Positions 24,517-33,059 of a stretch of DNA of 64,000 nt are shown here, piece after piece. This stretch comes from JBDKLC01 sp040384865. GTDB lineage: Bacteria > Patescibacteriota > Minisyncoccia > Phycocordibacterales > CAIZLB01. Below the pieces are notes generated by a model. That model searched no databases. It had not been told where the DNA came from and saw only the letters and a program-made list of their open reading frames with translations. Both the position numbers and the translations under genes were made by a program. The DNA lies in the NCBI GenBank assembly GCA_040384865.1, contig JAZKIM010000004.1, forward strand, positions 62,001-126,000. Direction: 5' to 3'. Numbering within the stretch: the first letter of the stretch is position 1; each line of letters starts with the position of its first letter.

Positions 24517-25149
24517 ATGCATACTACCAAAAAAACATCTTTAGATCACCATAGATTCGAGCGAACGCTTGTTATTATCAAACCCGACGGCATCCAGCGA
24601 AGTCTTATAGGGGAAATTATCGGACGATATGAGCGGATTGGTCTTAAATTGATTGGTCTTAAATTGATGGTGCCAACTGAAGAAATGGTGGAGCAACACT
24701 ACACACTCGATCCTGAGTGGCGTCGGGTTACAGGAGAGAAGACTATAAAAGGCTACTTGGATAAGGGATTAACTCCTCCAGTTACTGATCCATACGAAGT
24801 AACCTCAACACTTTTAATGAGGCTGAAGAAATACTTAACAGCAGGTCCTGTGATCGCAATGGTTTGGCAGGGTGCACATGCGGTTGAGATTGTGAGAAAG
24901 ATAACTGGAAGCACTGAACCTCTTAAATCTCCAGTTGGAACTATTCGCGGTGATTACGTCCTCGATTCATATCAAATGACAGACAGTGATGGTCGTGCCA
25001 TTCGCAATCTCATTCACGCTTCTGGTTCTCCTAAGGAAGCTGAAGACGAGATTACTCATTGGTTTAAGCCTGAGGAGTTACTTGACTATAAGCTCGTACA
25101 GGAGCAGATCACGTATTCGGCTAATATAATTGGAATATTTGGCGAATAA
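24517..25149 (+). CDS. ndk: nucleoside diphosphate kinase, long form
   Basis: The protein has the N-terminal RTLVIIKPDGIQRSLIGEII motif and the active-site region RNLIHASGSPKEAEDEI with the phosphorylated His, plus GTIRGDY. It balances nucleoside triphosphate pools. It has 210 residues against about 140, because of an insertion of about 40 residues after the first third (DPEWRRVTGEKTIKGYL to TSTLLMRL) and a longer C-terminus. This longer form resembles archaeal-type NDKs. A 15-base tandem repeat gives IGLKL twice. Confidence 0.93.
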   Translation: MHTTKKTSLDHHRFERTLVIIKPDGIQRSLIGEIIGRYERIGLKLIGLKLMVPTEEMVEQHYTLDPEWRRVTGEKTIKGYLDKGLTPPVTDPYEVTSTLLMRLKKYLTAGPVIAMVWQGAHAVEIVRKITGSTEPLKSPVGTIRGDYVLDSYQMTDSDGRAIRNLIHASGSPKEAEDEITHWFKPEELLDYKLVQEQITYSANIIGIFGE

Positions 25150-25243
25150 CCTGGTTGTTTTGTGATTTATGAAGAAAAGTTCATAAACAGCGCATTGCAA
25201 TAACAATTTCCCTTCATGTAAAGATTGCGAGAAGTTTTAAAAG

Positions 25244-25249
25244 TATAAT
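25244..25249 (+). promoter_or_regulatory. -10 box of the structured RNA candidate
   Basis: TATAAT about ten bases before the 5' arm of the predicted RNA stem suggests a transcript start near 25256. Confidence 0.55.
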
Positions 25250-25255
25250 AATGAA

Positions 25256-25434
25256 CTTAGGGTTACTGGATATGTTGGCTTAGATTATTTTCAAAACAGG
25301 GAGGTCACGTAGACTTGTGCCTTGGCACAGGCTCAGGCCACCCACCTAGATTACACTAGGTCCAACATTTCACGGTAATCCTCGCAAAAACACTCGATGC
25401 CCTTACCGGCTTCGGGTGTTTGTGCTTTTATATA
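25256..25434 (+). ncRNA. structured small RNA candidate, 6S-like in outline
   Basis: This gap of 333 bases between ndk and the next gene has no protein frame but is a complete transcription unit of about 180 bases: a TATAAT box, a long closing stem and a terminator. The closing stem pairs GGGTTACTG and ATGTTGG near 25260-25280 with CCAACAT and CGGTAATCC near 25362-25381. Inside are the hairpins TGTGC-CTTG-GCACA and ACCTAG-ATTACA-CTAGGT and a GGGAGG/CCACCC pairing. A long rod with internal bulges and this size fit 6S RNA, but I find no diagnostic sequence. It is not SRP RNA, RNase P RNA or tmRNA as far as I can see. Confidence 0.6.
25384..25434 (+). terminator. intrinsic terminator of the small RNA
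   Basis: GCAAAAACACTCG pairs (one mismatch, one wobble) with CGGGTGTTTGTGC and is followed by TTTTA. Confidence 0.75.
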
Positions 25435-25482
25435 TAGCCCCTATTTCGTCGTCGGTAGAGCCTCATGTATAATCATAAATAT

Positions 25483-25896
25483 ATGTCATTACGAGTGCGA
25501 TTTGCGGTAATAATGGTTTTAATCCTCGTGCTCTTTTGTCTAGATCTGGTTGCTACTAAATTCTACTTATACTGGTCTTTCGAATGGTTAGACAATTTGA
25601 TGCATGTGTTTGGAGGATTCCTTGCCGGGAATATGGTACTCATTGGCAGGCAAGTGGTTGCAAGAAAAAAAGGAGAGGATGAAATATCAAAGAAAAGTTT
25701 ATTTTTCGTAGCAATTCTCGGCGGACTACTGGTCGGCACGTTATGGGAGTTGATTGAATATTTGTTCGGTGTCTCTCATTTAGGACCTCGTTTTGTTTGG
25801 GATACGTTCGTTGATTTGATCATGGATATGGTCGGCGCAGCTTCCGCATATATTACTTGGATAAAGATACCTCATAAACCTTATACAACAGCATAA
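25483..25896 (+). CDS. small membrane protein, YjdF/DUF2238-like
   Basis: The 137-residue product has three to four hydrophobic segments and the pattern LDNLMHVFGGFLAG, GTLWELIEYLFG and DTFVDLIMDMVGA. The conserved Asp/His/Glu positions in membrane segments resemble DUF2238 (YjdF-type) proteins of unknown function. I start at 25483, nine bases after a TATAAT box at 25468-25473; an upstream ATG at 25465 overlaps that box. It overlaps the next gene by one base (TAATG). Confidence 0.7.
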   Translation: MSLRVRFAVIMVLILVLFCLDLVATKFYLYWSFEWLDNLMHVFGGFLAGNMVLIGRQVVARKKGEDEISKKSLFFVAILGGLLVGTLWELIEYLFGVSHLGPRFVWDTFVDLIMDMVGAASAYITWIKIPHKPYTTA

Positions 25897-27365
25897 TGCA
25901 TTACATAGAACATTTGTCGGATATTCAGAAGGACGGAAAATTGAGACTGACATTTTGTGGGGGCGTTGGTTCAGTTACCGGTGCCAATTTTTTATTAGAA
26001 GGTCCGTTGCAAGTAGGTGAGGCAAGCAAGACAAATAATGTTTTAAAGATATTGGTTGATTGCGGAATGGAGCAGGGAGGGCCACTTGCCGACGCTTCGA
26101 ATCGAAAGCCTTTTATCTATGACCCAAAAACCGCAGATATATTGCTTGTGACACATGCCCACATGGATCATGTTGGGAGGATAGCAAAGCTTGTCCATGA
26201 TGGTTTTGATGGTGTTATATATTCAACACCAGAAACAATGGAGTTAGCCACTCTTATGCTCGAGGATGCGCTTAAGTTAACCACCATGGAAGCAATGGAG
26301 AAAAAACTGCCGGCCCTTTTTGGAGAGGCCGATGTAAAAAAATCTTTTGCAATATGGAAAGCTATTCCGTACCATATTCCAACCGTGTTGTCGCCGGGGT
26401 ATGAGGTATATTTAAAAGACGCGGGACATGTATTGGGTTCAACCATGTATGAATTGACATACACAGCACCGGCCGGGGTACTCGACAAAAAAGGTCAACC
26501 ATACAAGCGAAAGGTGGTATTTACCGGAGACCTAGGGAATAGTCCAACTCCTCTTTTAAAGGACACAGAAAAAATAGATGATGCCGACTATTTGCTTATG
26601 GAAAGTGTGTATGGCGACAGAAATCATGAAGATAGGGAATTGCGCCTTGAGAAACTGGAGCAGGCCATTGAGAGCAACACAGCTCGTGGAGGCACCCTCC
26701 TTATCCCGTCTTTTTCTCTTGAAAAGACCCAGGAGCTATTATTTGAAATTCACCGAATGATGGATGAAAAGAAGCTGCCCCGAACTCAGGTATATCTAGA
26801 TTCTCCCTTAGCTATTAAACTTACAGAAATGTATCGAAGGTTGAATGGTCAATTCAATACAGGTGCTGAAGCGGATATAGCTCGCGGCCACGACCTATTT
26901 ACCTTTCCAGGATTGCAGGTGGTCGAAGATGCCGACGCATCAAAGGCAATCAAGTATGCGCCTGCTCCAAAAATCATTATTGCTGGATCGGGAATGTCTA
27001 ATGGTGGGAGGATTCAACATCACGAATTGAATTATTTGAGTGATTCAAGAACCACTTTGTTATTGATCGGTTACCAGGCGGTTGGGACACTTGGTCGGCA
27101 AATTCAAGAAGGAGCGAAGCGTATCACTATTTACAACAAAGAAGTTGTAGTCAATGCAACCATCGAACACATAGATGGATATTCATCGCATAAAGATTCG
27201 GATCATTTGGTTGAATTTGTGGAGCCAACAGCGGAAAAAGTTCGACAGGTATTTGTTGTTATGGGTGAAACGAAGTCGTCGTTGTTTTTGGTTCAGAGGT
27301 TAAGAGATTATTTAGGTGTGAATGCGGTTCACCCAAATGAGGGGGATACTGTGGTTCTTGAATAA
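25896..27365 (+). CDS. beta-CASP family metallo-beta-lactamase RNase
   Basis: The 489-residue product has the metal motif THAHMDHVG (H87, H89, D91, H92), DAGHVLGS, FTGDLGN and the beta-CASP elements IPSFSLEKTQELLFEI, YLDSPLAIKLTEMY and IIIAGSGMSNGGR, with a C-terminal SSHKD. It belongs with the bacterial/archaeal CPSF-like nucleases that process or degrade RNA. It overlaps the previous gene's stop, so translation is probably coupled. Confidence 0.92.
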   Translation: MHYIEHLSDIQKDGKLRLTFCGGVGSVTGANFLLEGPLQVGEASKTNNVLKILVDCGMEQGGPLADASNRKPFIYDPKTADILLVTHAHMDHVGRIAKLVHDGFDGVIYSTPETMELATLMLEDALKLTTMEAMEKKLPALFGEADVKKSFAIWKAIPYHIPTVLSPGYEVYLKDAGHVLGSTMYELTYTAPAGVLDKKGQPYKRKVVFTGDLGNSPTPLLKDTEKIDDADYLLMESVYGDRNHEDRELRLEKLEQAIESNTARGGTLLIPSFSLEKTQELLFEIHRMMDEKKLPRTQVYLDSPLAIKLTEMYRRLNGQFNTGAEADIARGHDLFTFPGLQVVEDADASKAIKYAPAPKIIIAGSGMSNGGRIQHHELNYLSDSRTTLLLIGYQAVGTLGRQIQEGAKRITIYNKEVVVNATIEHIDGYSSHKDSDHLVEFVEPTAEKVRQVFVVMGETKSSLFLVQRLRDYLGVNAVHPNEGDTVVLE

Positions 27366-27431
27366 ATAATTGACTTTTAATTTTAGGATTTTTTGAGTGA
27401 AATCTTATTGTTCAACAGTATTATTGAAAGT

Positions 27432-27465
27432 GACATGATCCGGTAACTTCATGTCCATATTTTTT
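27432..27465 (+). terminator. terminator after the beta-CASP gene
   Basis: GACATGA (27432-27438) pairs with TCATGTC (27449-27455), followed by CATATTTTTT. It lies in the 130-base gap before the methyltransferase gene. Confidence 0.6.
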
Positions 27466-27495
27466 AAAATTATGATTAGATGATATGGTAAACAT

Positions 27496-28179
27496 ATGAA
27501 TTCAGTGCATAAATTTATTTCAATAACCAAGGATCTTGCCTCGTATATAAATAAGCTTCTTGATCGTGGCGAAAGTAAGAACATGAAAATGATTCGGGAA
27601 GATACGGAAGCTTTTGAACATGGAGAAATGCAGGCCCCGATTAGTCAGCTTCGGGTAATTGTCTCTATCATGCAGATGATCGGTGCGCGGCGGATATTGG
27701 AAGTAGGGACATTTCGTGGAATGACTGCTGCACGCCTGGCACAAGCTTTTCCTGCGGATATAATAGGAGCAAAAGTAGTGACCATTGAAAGAGATATCAG
27801 GTTTGTGGAAGAACTGAAGAAGCGCTGGGCTGATTTGGGAGTGATGGAAAAGATCGATTTACGGAGCGGCCAGGCTGCCGATATCCTCGATAGGCTTGCG
27901 GATGAAATTTCTTTGGAGGGTTACTTCGATCTTGCTTTTATTGACGCCGATAAGGAACAGTATAAAAACTATACTGAAAAAGTATTGCAACTAATTCGAC
28001 CAGGAGGGGTTATTCTTGTCGACAATACCTTGTGGAGAGGGGAGGTGGCGGGCACGGATACACAATCAAATTTGACGAAATATGTTCAGGATTTTAACGA
28101 ATGGGTGTTTGAAAAGTTTGGGGAAAATGCCAGTATTATTCCCGCATGGGATGGAATGACAATTATTGTAAAGGAATAA
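27496..28179 (+). CDS. class I SAM-dependent O-methyltransferase (caffeoyl-CoA OMT-like family)
   Basis: The 227-residue product has the family pattern RRILEVGTFRGMTAARLAQA (SAM-binding motif I), VTIERD, FDLAFIDADKEQY and PGGVILVDNTLWRGEVAG. It matches Methyltransf_3 proteins of the catechol/caffeoyl-CoA O-methyltransferase fold. The substrate cannot be told. TATGGT six bases before the ATG may be a weak promoter box. Confidence 0.88.
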   Translation: MNSVHKFISITKDLASYINKLLDRGESKNMKMIREDTEAFEHGEMQAPISQLRVIVSIMQMIGARRILEVGTFRGMTAARLAQAFPADIIGAKVVTIERDIRFVEELKKRWADLGVMEKIDLRSGQAADILDRLADEISLEGYFDLAFIDADKEQYKNYTEKVLQLIRPGGVILVDNTLWRGEVAGTDTQSNLTKYVQDFNEWVFEKFGENASIIPAWDGMTIIVKE

Positions 28180-28218
28180 ACAAGGTTTATTCCACAAGGG
28201 AGAATTCTCTCTGCATGT

Positions 28219-28224
28219 TATAAT
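28219..28224 (+). promoter_or_regulatory. -10 box of a probable leaderless transcript (2-hydroxyacid dehydrogenase)
   Basis: A perfect TATAAT ends six bases before the ATG at 28231. Confidence 0.6.
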
Positions 28225-28230
28225 CCTCAT

Positions 28231-29208
28231 ATGAATATTTACGTTACACGCCAAATTCCGCAGATCGGAATCGATATGTTAAAAAATAAAGGCTATACAG
28301 TCGATGTTGGCACCGACAGAGAGCCTCCTTCAAAGCGTCGTTTGATGAAAATGATTTCGAAGAAGCCGTACGATGCCATTCTTACACTTCTTACTGATCC
28401 TGTAGATAATGAATTTTTACAGGCAGCAGGTCCTCAACTCAAAGTTGTCTCAAATTATGCTGTTGGTTTTAATAATTTTAATGTAAAGGATGCGGCCGAT
28501 CGTAATGTGGTGTTGACTAACACTGTTGGTGTTTCCAGTGACTGTGTTGCCGAACACTCTCTTGCTTTGATGCTCGCATTGACTACTCGGATTACTGAAG
28601 CTGATCAGTTTATGAAAAAGGGAAAGTACAAAGGATGGGACCCTATGCTTCTTATAGGTACTGACCTTTGCGGTAAGACTATCGGGCTTGTCGGGGCCGG
28701 GCATATTGGATCACGAGTTGCCATGCACTTAGTTAAAGGTTTTGAGTGTAAGGTTCTTTATTACGATGTAAAGCGAAACGAAGATGTTGAAAAGCAAGGT
28801 GCTATTTTTGTCGAAAAACTTGAAGATGTTTTGGCACAGGCAGATATTGTAAGTCTCCATGTCCCGCTTTTACCAAGCACTCAGCATCTAATGAATGAGG
28901 CGCGATTAAAAATGATGAAGCCGACAGCTTTTCTCATCAACACATCAAGAGGTCCTGTAGTAGATGAAAAAGCTCTTGTTGCAGCACTTCAAAAGGGCAC
29001 CATTAAAGGCGCTGGCCTCGATGTTTATGAAGATGAGCCGAATCTTGCCCGAGGCTTGATTAAATTGTCAAACGTTGTACTCACACCACATATTGCTTCA
29101 GCCCGCGAAAGCGCACGAAATGATATGGCAATAGCTGCCGCGCAGAATATTATAGATGTTCTTGAGGGAAGAGAACCAAAAGGTAAAATTCAAACACCAA
29201 CAGCTTAG
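28231..29208 (+). CDS. D-isomer-specific 2-hydroxyacid dehydrogenase
   Basis: The 325-residue product has the NAD-binding motif GLVGAGHIGSRVAMHL, the catalytic-domain end LHVPLLPSTQHLMNEARL, the Arg in NTSRGPVVDEKAL, a Glu in DVYEDEP and the final His in VLTPHIASA. It reduces 2-keto acids or oxidises D-2-hydroxyacids with NAD(P)H. Sequence features fit the glyoxylate/hydroxypyruvate reductase group best. The exact substrate is unknown. Confidence 0.92.
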   Translation: MNIYVTRQIPQIGIDMLKNKGYTVDVGTDREPPSKRRLMKMISKKPYDAILTLLTDPVDNEFLQAAGPQLKVVSNYAVGFNNFNVKDAADRNVVLTNTVGVSSDCVAEHSLALMLALTTRITEADQFMKKGKYKGWDPMLLIGTDLCGKTIGLVGAGHIGSRVAMHLVKGFECKVLYYDVKRNEDVEKQGAIFVEKLEDVLAQADIVSLHVPLLPSTQHLMNEARLKMMKPTAFLINTSRGPVVDEKALVAALQKGTIKGAGLDVYEDEPNLARGLIKLSNVVLTPHIASARESARNDMAIAAAQNIIDVLEGREPKGKIQTPTA

Positions 29209-29229
29209 CGTCATGTTATCATTATCTCA

Positions 29230-29895
29230 ATGCCAAAATTTAATCTGCATAATAACAATAAGCATAATCATTTGATACATAAGATCGGCGTATCCGGAGC
29301 GGCTGATATTGCCTTTTTGGGGCCTGAAGCTCTGGAAATAGCTAAAGAGCTTGGAAGGGAAATAGCTCGCCAAGATGTTGTCATGCTTTCAGGAGCAACT
29401 ACCGGATTTCCTTTTTGGGCTGCTGTAGGTTGCAAAGAAGAAAATGGCGTTTCTATCGGCTTTTCTCCAGCTGAAGGTCCTCGCGAACATCAGGAGGTCT
29501 ACCGCCTTCCTGTCGACTACATGGATCTCATCATCTATACCGGCTTTGGGTATAACGGGCGAGATCTTTTGTTTACACGATCAACCGATGCTGTCGTCAT
29601 TGGTCCAGGACGTATTGGTACCATCCATGAATTCACCATTGCATATGAAGACGGTAAGCCGATCGGCATTTTAGAAGGGGAGGGTAAATGGCAGACAGAC
29701 GAAGTGATCAGGACAATTCTTGAAAAGAGTCATCGGATAAATAAAAAGATTGTGTTTGATAAGGACCCAAAGAATCTCATTGCAAAGCTGAAGAAGATGA
29801 TAGATGAAGACAAAAAACTTTTACGTACATATGAAAATGTAGAGCAAGGCACTGCGATAGACGCTCCTGTAAAGAGCCGTGATCGTATTCTATAA
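29230..29895 (+). CDS. LOG/SLOG-type Rossmann protein (TIGR00725-like)
   Basis: The 221-residue product has IGVSGAADIAFLGPEAL, MLSGATTGFPFWAAVG and IGPGRIGTIHEFTIAYEDGK, close to the PGGxGTxxE motif of LOG-related nucleotide-binding proteins. Members range from cytokinin-activating enzymes to nucleotide sensors, so no reaction is assigned. A His/Asn-rich start (NLHNNNKHNHLIHK) is unusual. A terminator follows. Confidence 0.78.
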   Translation: MPKFNLHNNNKHNHLIHKIGVSGAADIAFLGPEALEIAKELGREIARQDVVMLSGATTGFPFWAAVGCKEENGVSIGFSPAEGPREHQEVYRLPVDYMDLIIYTGFGYNGRDLLFTRSTDAVVIGPGRIGTIHEFTIAYEDGKPIGILEGEGKWQTDEVIRTILEKSHRINKKIVFDKDPKNLIAKLKKMIDEDKKLLRTYENVEQGTAIDAPVKSRDRIL

Positions 29896-29897
29896 AA

Positions 29898-29937
29898 CAA
29901 AAATACCACCGTTGGGTGGTATTTTTGTTTTGGTTAC
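29898..29937. terminator. bidirectional intrinsic terminator
   Basis: AAAACAAAAATACCACC pairs with GGTGGTATTTTTGTTTT. It lies between the LOG-like gene and the convergent infC-rpmI-rplT genes and can serve both. Confidence 0.9.
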
Positions 29938-30278
29938 ATTACTGACTTAACGATTCTTTCGAATGAAGCCGGAACATTCATCGCGAGATCTGCGAGGATC
30001 TTTCGGTCTACCTCGATATTCTTCTTTTTGAGAGCGCCGATGAAGGTGCTGTAAGAGTGACCGAGAGGGCGGAGCGCTGCGTTGATGCGGACGTTCCATA
30101 ATCGTCGGAAGTCACCTTTCTTGTCTCGTCGGTGGCTGAATGCTGCCGCATATGAATGAACAAGTTGTTCATAAGCTAATCGCTCCTTGTTCTTTCGGCC
30201 GTTTCGAAAACCTTTAGCTGCCTTTAATATGTTTCGTCGTGTCTTTGCGGCGTGAACGCCTTTTTTTACTCGTACCAT
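29934..30278 (-). CDS. rplT: 50S ribosomal protein L20 (bL20)
   Basis: The 114-residue product begins MVRVKKGVHAAKTRRNILKA and shows AKGFRNGRKNKERLAYEQLV and LRPLGHSYSTFIGALKKKNI. It starts 50S assembly. It is the last gene of the minus-strand infC-rpmI-rplT operon. The start context is CAACTCCCATGG, similar to the recurrent CC-ATG context of the S10 cluster. Confidence 0.97.
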   Translation of the reverse strand: MVRVKKGVHAAKTRRNILKAAKGFRNGRKNKERLAYEQLVHSYAAAFSHRRDKKGDFRRLWNVRINAALRPLGHSYSTFIGALKKKNIEVDRKILADLAMNVPASFERIVKSVM

Positions 30279-30307
30279 GGGAGTTGGAAATTAAAAGTTA
30301 TAAAGAA

Positions 30308-30499
30308 TTATTTAGAAACGCCAGACAAGAATCGTGACTTATCCTTGTTTGTCATTTTAAATGGCATGCTTCGACTTTTTGCGATCTGCTTTCGTCCGCT
30401 TTCCTTTGCATTAAAGTGGTTCTGACCAGCTTTTCTTGAAGTGACCTTTCCATTCTTGCTCACTTTCAAGCGCTTTGCGAATGATTTGTTTGTTTTCAT
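30308..30499 (-). CDS. rpmI: 50S ribosomal protein L35 (bL35)
   Basis: The 63-residue product has MKTNKSFAKRLKVSKNGKVT and the FNAKESGRKQIAKSR segment typical of bL35. It lies between infC and rplT, in the usual order. Confidence 0.94.
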   Translation of the reverse strand: MKTNKSFAKRLKVSKNGKVTSRKAGQNHFNAKESGRKQIAKSRSMPFKMTNKDKSRFLSGVSK

Positions 30500-30583
30500 G
30501 TGTTTTACGCGAGGCGCCGTCTCTTTAGGACGGTCTTACGCATCTGCCTTGTTGTTTAACTTATAAATTTTGAGCTTCCTGTC

Positions 30584-31096
30584 TTATGCTTTCTCAATAA
30601 GAATTGTCATACCTTTTGGGCTCTTAACAGCAGGACCGGCGACATTGTAGTCGACAGTTAGCAACTTAAGGAGACGGTCCATTCGCTCTCTGAGAAACTT
30701 CTCATCGAGGTATTTGGTTCGGCCGGGGAGGAAAAGGTCCATCTTGATTCGATGGCCTTCCGTGAGCCATTCTGAAGCTTTTTTAGCCTTCAAAGTGAGA
30801 TCATGCTCGCCGGTACCGATTTTAACCTGGAGACTCTTGACTTCGACAACCTTCGCCTTAGATTTTGAGGCCTTTAGCTTCTTGTTCTCGTCGTACTGGA
30901 ATTTACCATAATCCATGATTTTTGCAACCGGTGGATTGGCTTTTGGCGATATTTCTATGAGGTCTAGTCCGGCTTCTCGGGCACGAGAAAGGGCCTCCGA
31001 GATGGAGATGACGCCTATGTTTTCACCCTCGGCACCGATGACTCGGACCTCAGGGACTCTAATTTGATGGTTGATGCGGACTGAAGGGATCGACAA
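30584..31096 (-). CDS. infC: translation initiation factor IF-3, TTG start
   Basis: The 170-residue product has RINHQIRVPEVRVIGAEGE, SPKANPPVAKIMDYGKFQYD and ending TILIEKA-like sequence of IF-3. It binds the 30S subunit and checks start codons. No ATG is available, and the reading begins at TTG in the context CACCACATTG. infC in many bacteria uses a rare start codon for self-regulation, so this is expected. The nearby ATT is out of frame. It has its own promoter at 31119-31146. Confidence 0.95.
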   Translation of the reverse strand: MSIPSVRINHQIRVPEVRVIGAEGENIGVISISEALSRAREAGLDLIEISPKANPPVAKIMDYGKFQYDENKKLKASKSKAKVVEVKSLQVKIGTGEHDLTLKAKKASEWLTEGHRIKMDLFLPGRTKYLDEKFLRERMDRLLKLLTVDYNVAGPAVKSPKGMTILIEKA

Positions 31097-31118
31097 TGTG
31101 GTGTAATTTAGTGAGGTT

Positions 31119-31146
31119 AATATAGCATAAAAACAACTTTTTTCAA
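31119..31146 (-). promoter_or_regulatory. promoter of infC-rpmI-rplT
   Basis: On the minus strand TTGAAA (31146-31141), 16 bases and TATATT (31124-31119) form a promoter. The start would lie about 17 bases before the TTG codon. Confidence 0.6.
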
Positions 31147-31150
31147 GTTT

Positions 31151-32233
31151 TTACAAAAACTTCCTTATCGGCCAAACCAAAAGTTCTAAAAATTGTGAAA
31201 GGTACGAACGCTTTTGCCATTGAGCGAAGGTGAGCTCGTCGGCGTTTTGAATATCATTCATGAAATGTCCGGCTACTTCACTAGCGAAGTGGTGATTGGA
31301 TGCAACGATCCCTGATTCAAAATTGTACCGAAGACTGATATTGTCGAGATTGAGGGATCCAACCATTGCCCAATTACCATCAATGACGGCTGTTTTCGAG
31401 TGAATCATCCCGCGATAGCGGTAAAGACGGATGCCCGCAGTGAGTACTCTGTGAAAATATGTGTGTGAGCCGCGATCTACCACAGGGTGATCAGAGTTTG
31501 TTGGTATGATGATGCGCACATCGACGCCTCGTCTTCGCGCAGCTACCAATGTTCGAAGCAGCCGTCTGTCAGGAAGAAAATATGGAGTAGTCAGGAATAC
31601 ATATGTCTGTGCATGACGAATTGTTTCGATCAGTCGACGATAGAGATGTCGTTGGCGGGGAAGAGGAGATTGAGTCAGGAAGGTAAATCCTTCAAGGTTC
31701 GTTTTTGCACCATCGCCCATGCCTAAGCTTTTCTTATGGGCTTTTTTCCAAATGAGTTCAAATGGAGATTGCATTTGAACGATAATATTACCAGTTATTT
31801 CCAGTGTTGTTTCGCGCCAATACCTTACCCAGTCAACGATACAAACTCCGCCAGTGAAGGCTGTTTTCATGTCGACGATCAGTGTGCGGCGATGATCTCG
31901 GAAATACCAGATGCGTTTGTTTCCTTTTGAAAAGGGAAATATCCAGTTGAAAAAACGAACTTCGATGCCTGCTTGTTCCATTGCTTCGATGTACATTGAT
32001 TGCCCGAGAGCAACACTACCCATAGCGTCTACTAACAATCGGACCCTTACACCGGCCTCTGCGCGTTCGATCAGGGCTTCAATGAATCGTTTTCCAATGT
32101 TGTCAGGGGCGAGATTGAATTGCTCTAAATCGATACTTGTTTGTGCATTGCGAATTGCCGAGATCATTGCTTCCCATGCGTGATGGGTGGTTGTATAGAA
32201 TTTCCATGTGGTTTCTGGAGTGTTTGGCAACAT
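31151..32233 (-). CDS. phospholipase D superfamily / cardiolipin synthase-like protein
   Basis: The 360-residue product has two HKD regions. The second, HSKTAVID (about residue 278), is complete. The first, HRRTLIVD (about residue 114), has Arg in place of the catalytic Lys. Both are followed by the usual GG and GSLNLDNIS elements. Cardiolipin synthases join two phosphatidylglycerols, but related members cut nucleic acids or lipids. There is no N-terminal membrane anchor, which bacterial Cls usually has. I start at the ATG at 32233, six bases after TACACT. Confidence 0.82.
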   Translation of the reverse strand: MLPNTPETTWKFYTTTHHAWEAMISAIRNAQTSIDLEQFNLAPDNIGKRFIEALIERAEAGVRVRLLVDAMGSVALGQSMYIEAMEQAGIEVRFFNWIFPFSKGNKRIWYFRDHRRTLIVDMKTAFTGGVCIVDWVRYWRETTLEITGNIIVQMQSPFELIWKKAHKKSLGMGDGAKTNLEGFTFLTQSPLPRQRHLYRRLIETIRHAQTYVFLTTPYFLPDRRLLRTLVAARRRGVDVRIIIPTNSDHPVVDRGSHTYFHRVLTAGIRLYRYRGMIHSKTAVIDGNWAMVGSLNLDNISLRYNFESGIVASNHHFASEVAGHFMNDIQNADELTFAQWQKRSYLSQFLELLVWPIRKFL

Positions 32234-32266
32234 ACTGTAAGTGTACAAGAAATTTGCCAAATGTCG

Positions 32267-32272
32267 TATAAT
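32267..32272 (+). promoter_or_regulatory. -10 box of a probable leaderless transcript (ZIP transporter)
   Basis: TATAAT ends six bases before the ATG at 32279. The box lies inside a possible longer frame from 32261, which favours the shorter start. Confidence 0.6.
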
Positions 32273-32278
32273 GCTCTA

Positions 32279-33001
32279 ATGGCAGCTATATTTATACTTC
32301 TTACTTTTGTAGCTACATTCGTTGGTGGACTTGTCGGTCTACGATTTAAAGATCGAATGCATTTACTTCTCGGTTTTACTGCAGGGGTGCTTTTGGCGGT
32401 GGTTGCCTTCGATCTCCTTCCCGAGATATTTGAATTATCTCAGGACTCCGGATTAGGTCTTGAGATGCCTATGATAACGTTAGTGTTGGGATTCTTGATA
32501 TTTCATATTGCTGAGAAAATGCTACTCATTCATCATTCGCACGAGCAGCATTATGGGGAACATAAGCATCCAACTGTTGGAGTACTTTCAGCTCTTGCCC
32601 TTGCAGCACATTCATTCCTTGATGGAGTGGCGATTGGTATAGGCTTTCAAGTTTCAACAGAAGTGGGAATCGCAGTTGCGTTTGCAGTGCTTGCCCATGA
32701 CTTTTCAGATGGTCTTAATACGGTGTCCCTTATGGTTGCTCATAAAAATTCTGATAAAAAAGCACTTGGTTTCCTCGCTATTAGCGCCTTGGCGCCTGTC
32801 TTGGGCGGTTTGTCGACACTTTTTTTCACTCTTTCTGACACGGTCCTTCTTGGCTATCTTGGTTTCTTTGCCGGATTCCTTCTTTACATAGGCTCATCTG
32901 ATATCTTGCCAGAAGCGCACAGTAAAGATTCATCGCTTCGCACAGTTTTTGCTACCGTGCTGGGTGTTGTGTTTATTTTTCTCGTTACTCGTATGCTGTA
33001 G
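32279..33001 (+). CDS. ZIP family metal transporter
   Basis: The 240-residue membrane protein has about eight hydrophobic segments, a His-rich loop (HHSHEQHYGEHKH) and the transport-site motifs HSFLDGVAIGIGF and HDFSDGLNTVSLM, in which His and Asp bind metal. ZIP proteins bring zinc or other divalent ions into the cytoplasm. It is divergent from the phospholipase D-like gene. Confidence 0.9.
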   Translation: MAAIFILLTFVATFVGGLVGLRFKDRMHLLLGFTAGVLLAVVAFDLLPEIFELSQDSGLGLEMPMITLVLGFLIFHIAEKMLLIHHSHEQHYGEHKHPTVGVLSALALAAHSFLDGVAIGIGFQVSTEVGIAVAFAVLAHDFSDGLNTVSLMVAHKNSDKKALGFLAISALAPVLGGLSTLFFTLSDTVLLGYLGFFAGFLLYIGSSDILPEAHSKDSSLRTVFATVLGVVFIFLVTRML

Positions 33002-33059
33002 TGTTACTAAAAAGATATTTATTTTTTGATAAATCAGAGAATACCCTTATAATAGGAGC

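Noticed and set aside
25256..25434. SRP RNA or RNase P RNA
   Set aside because: The SRP apical loop (GGAAGGAAGCAGCC-like) and the RNase P core (GAGGAAAGTCC-like) are absent.
31084..31096. ATT start codon for infC, as in E. coli
   Set aside because: The ATT next to the start is out of frame; the in-frame codon is TTG.
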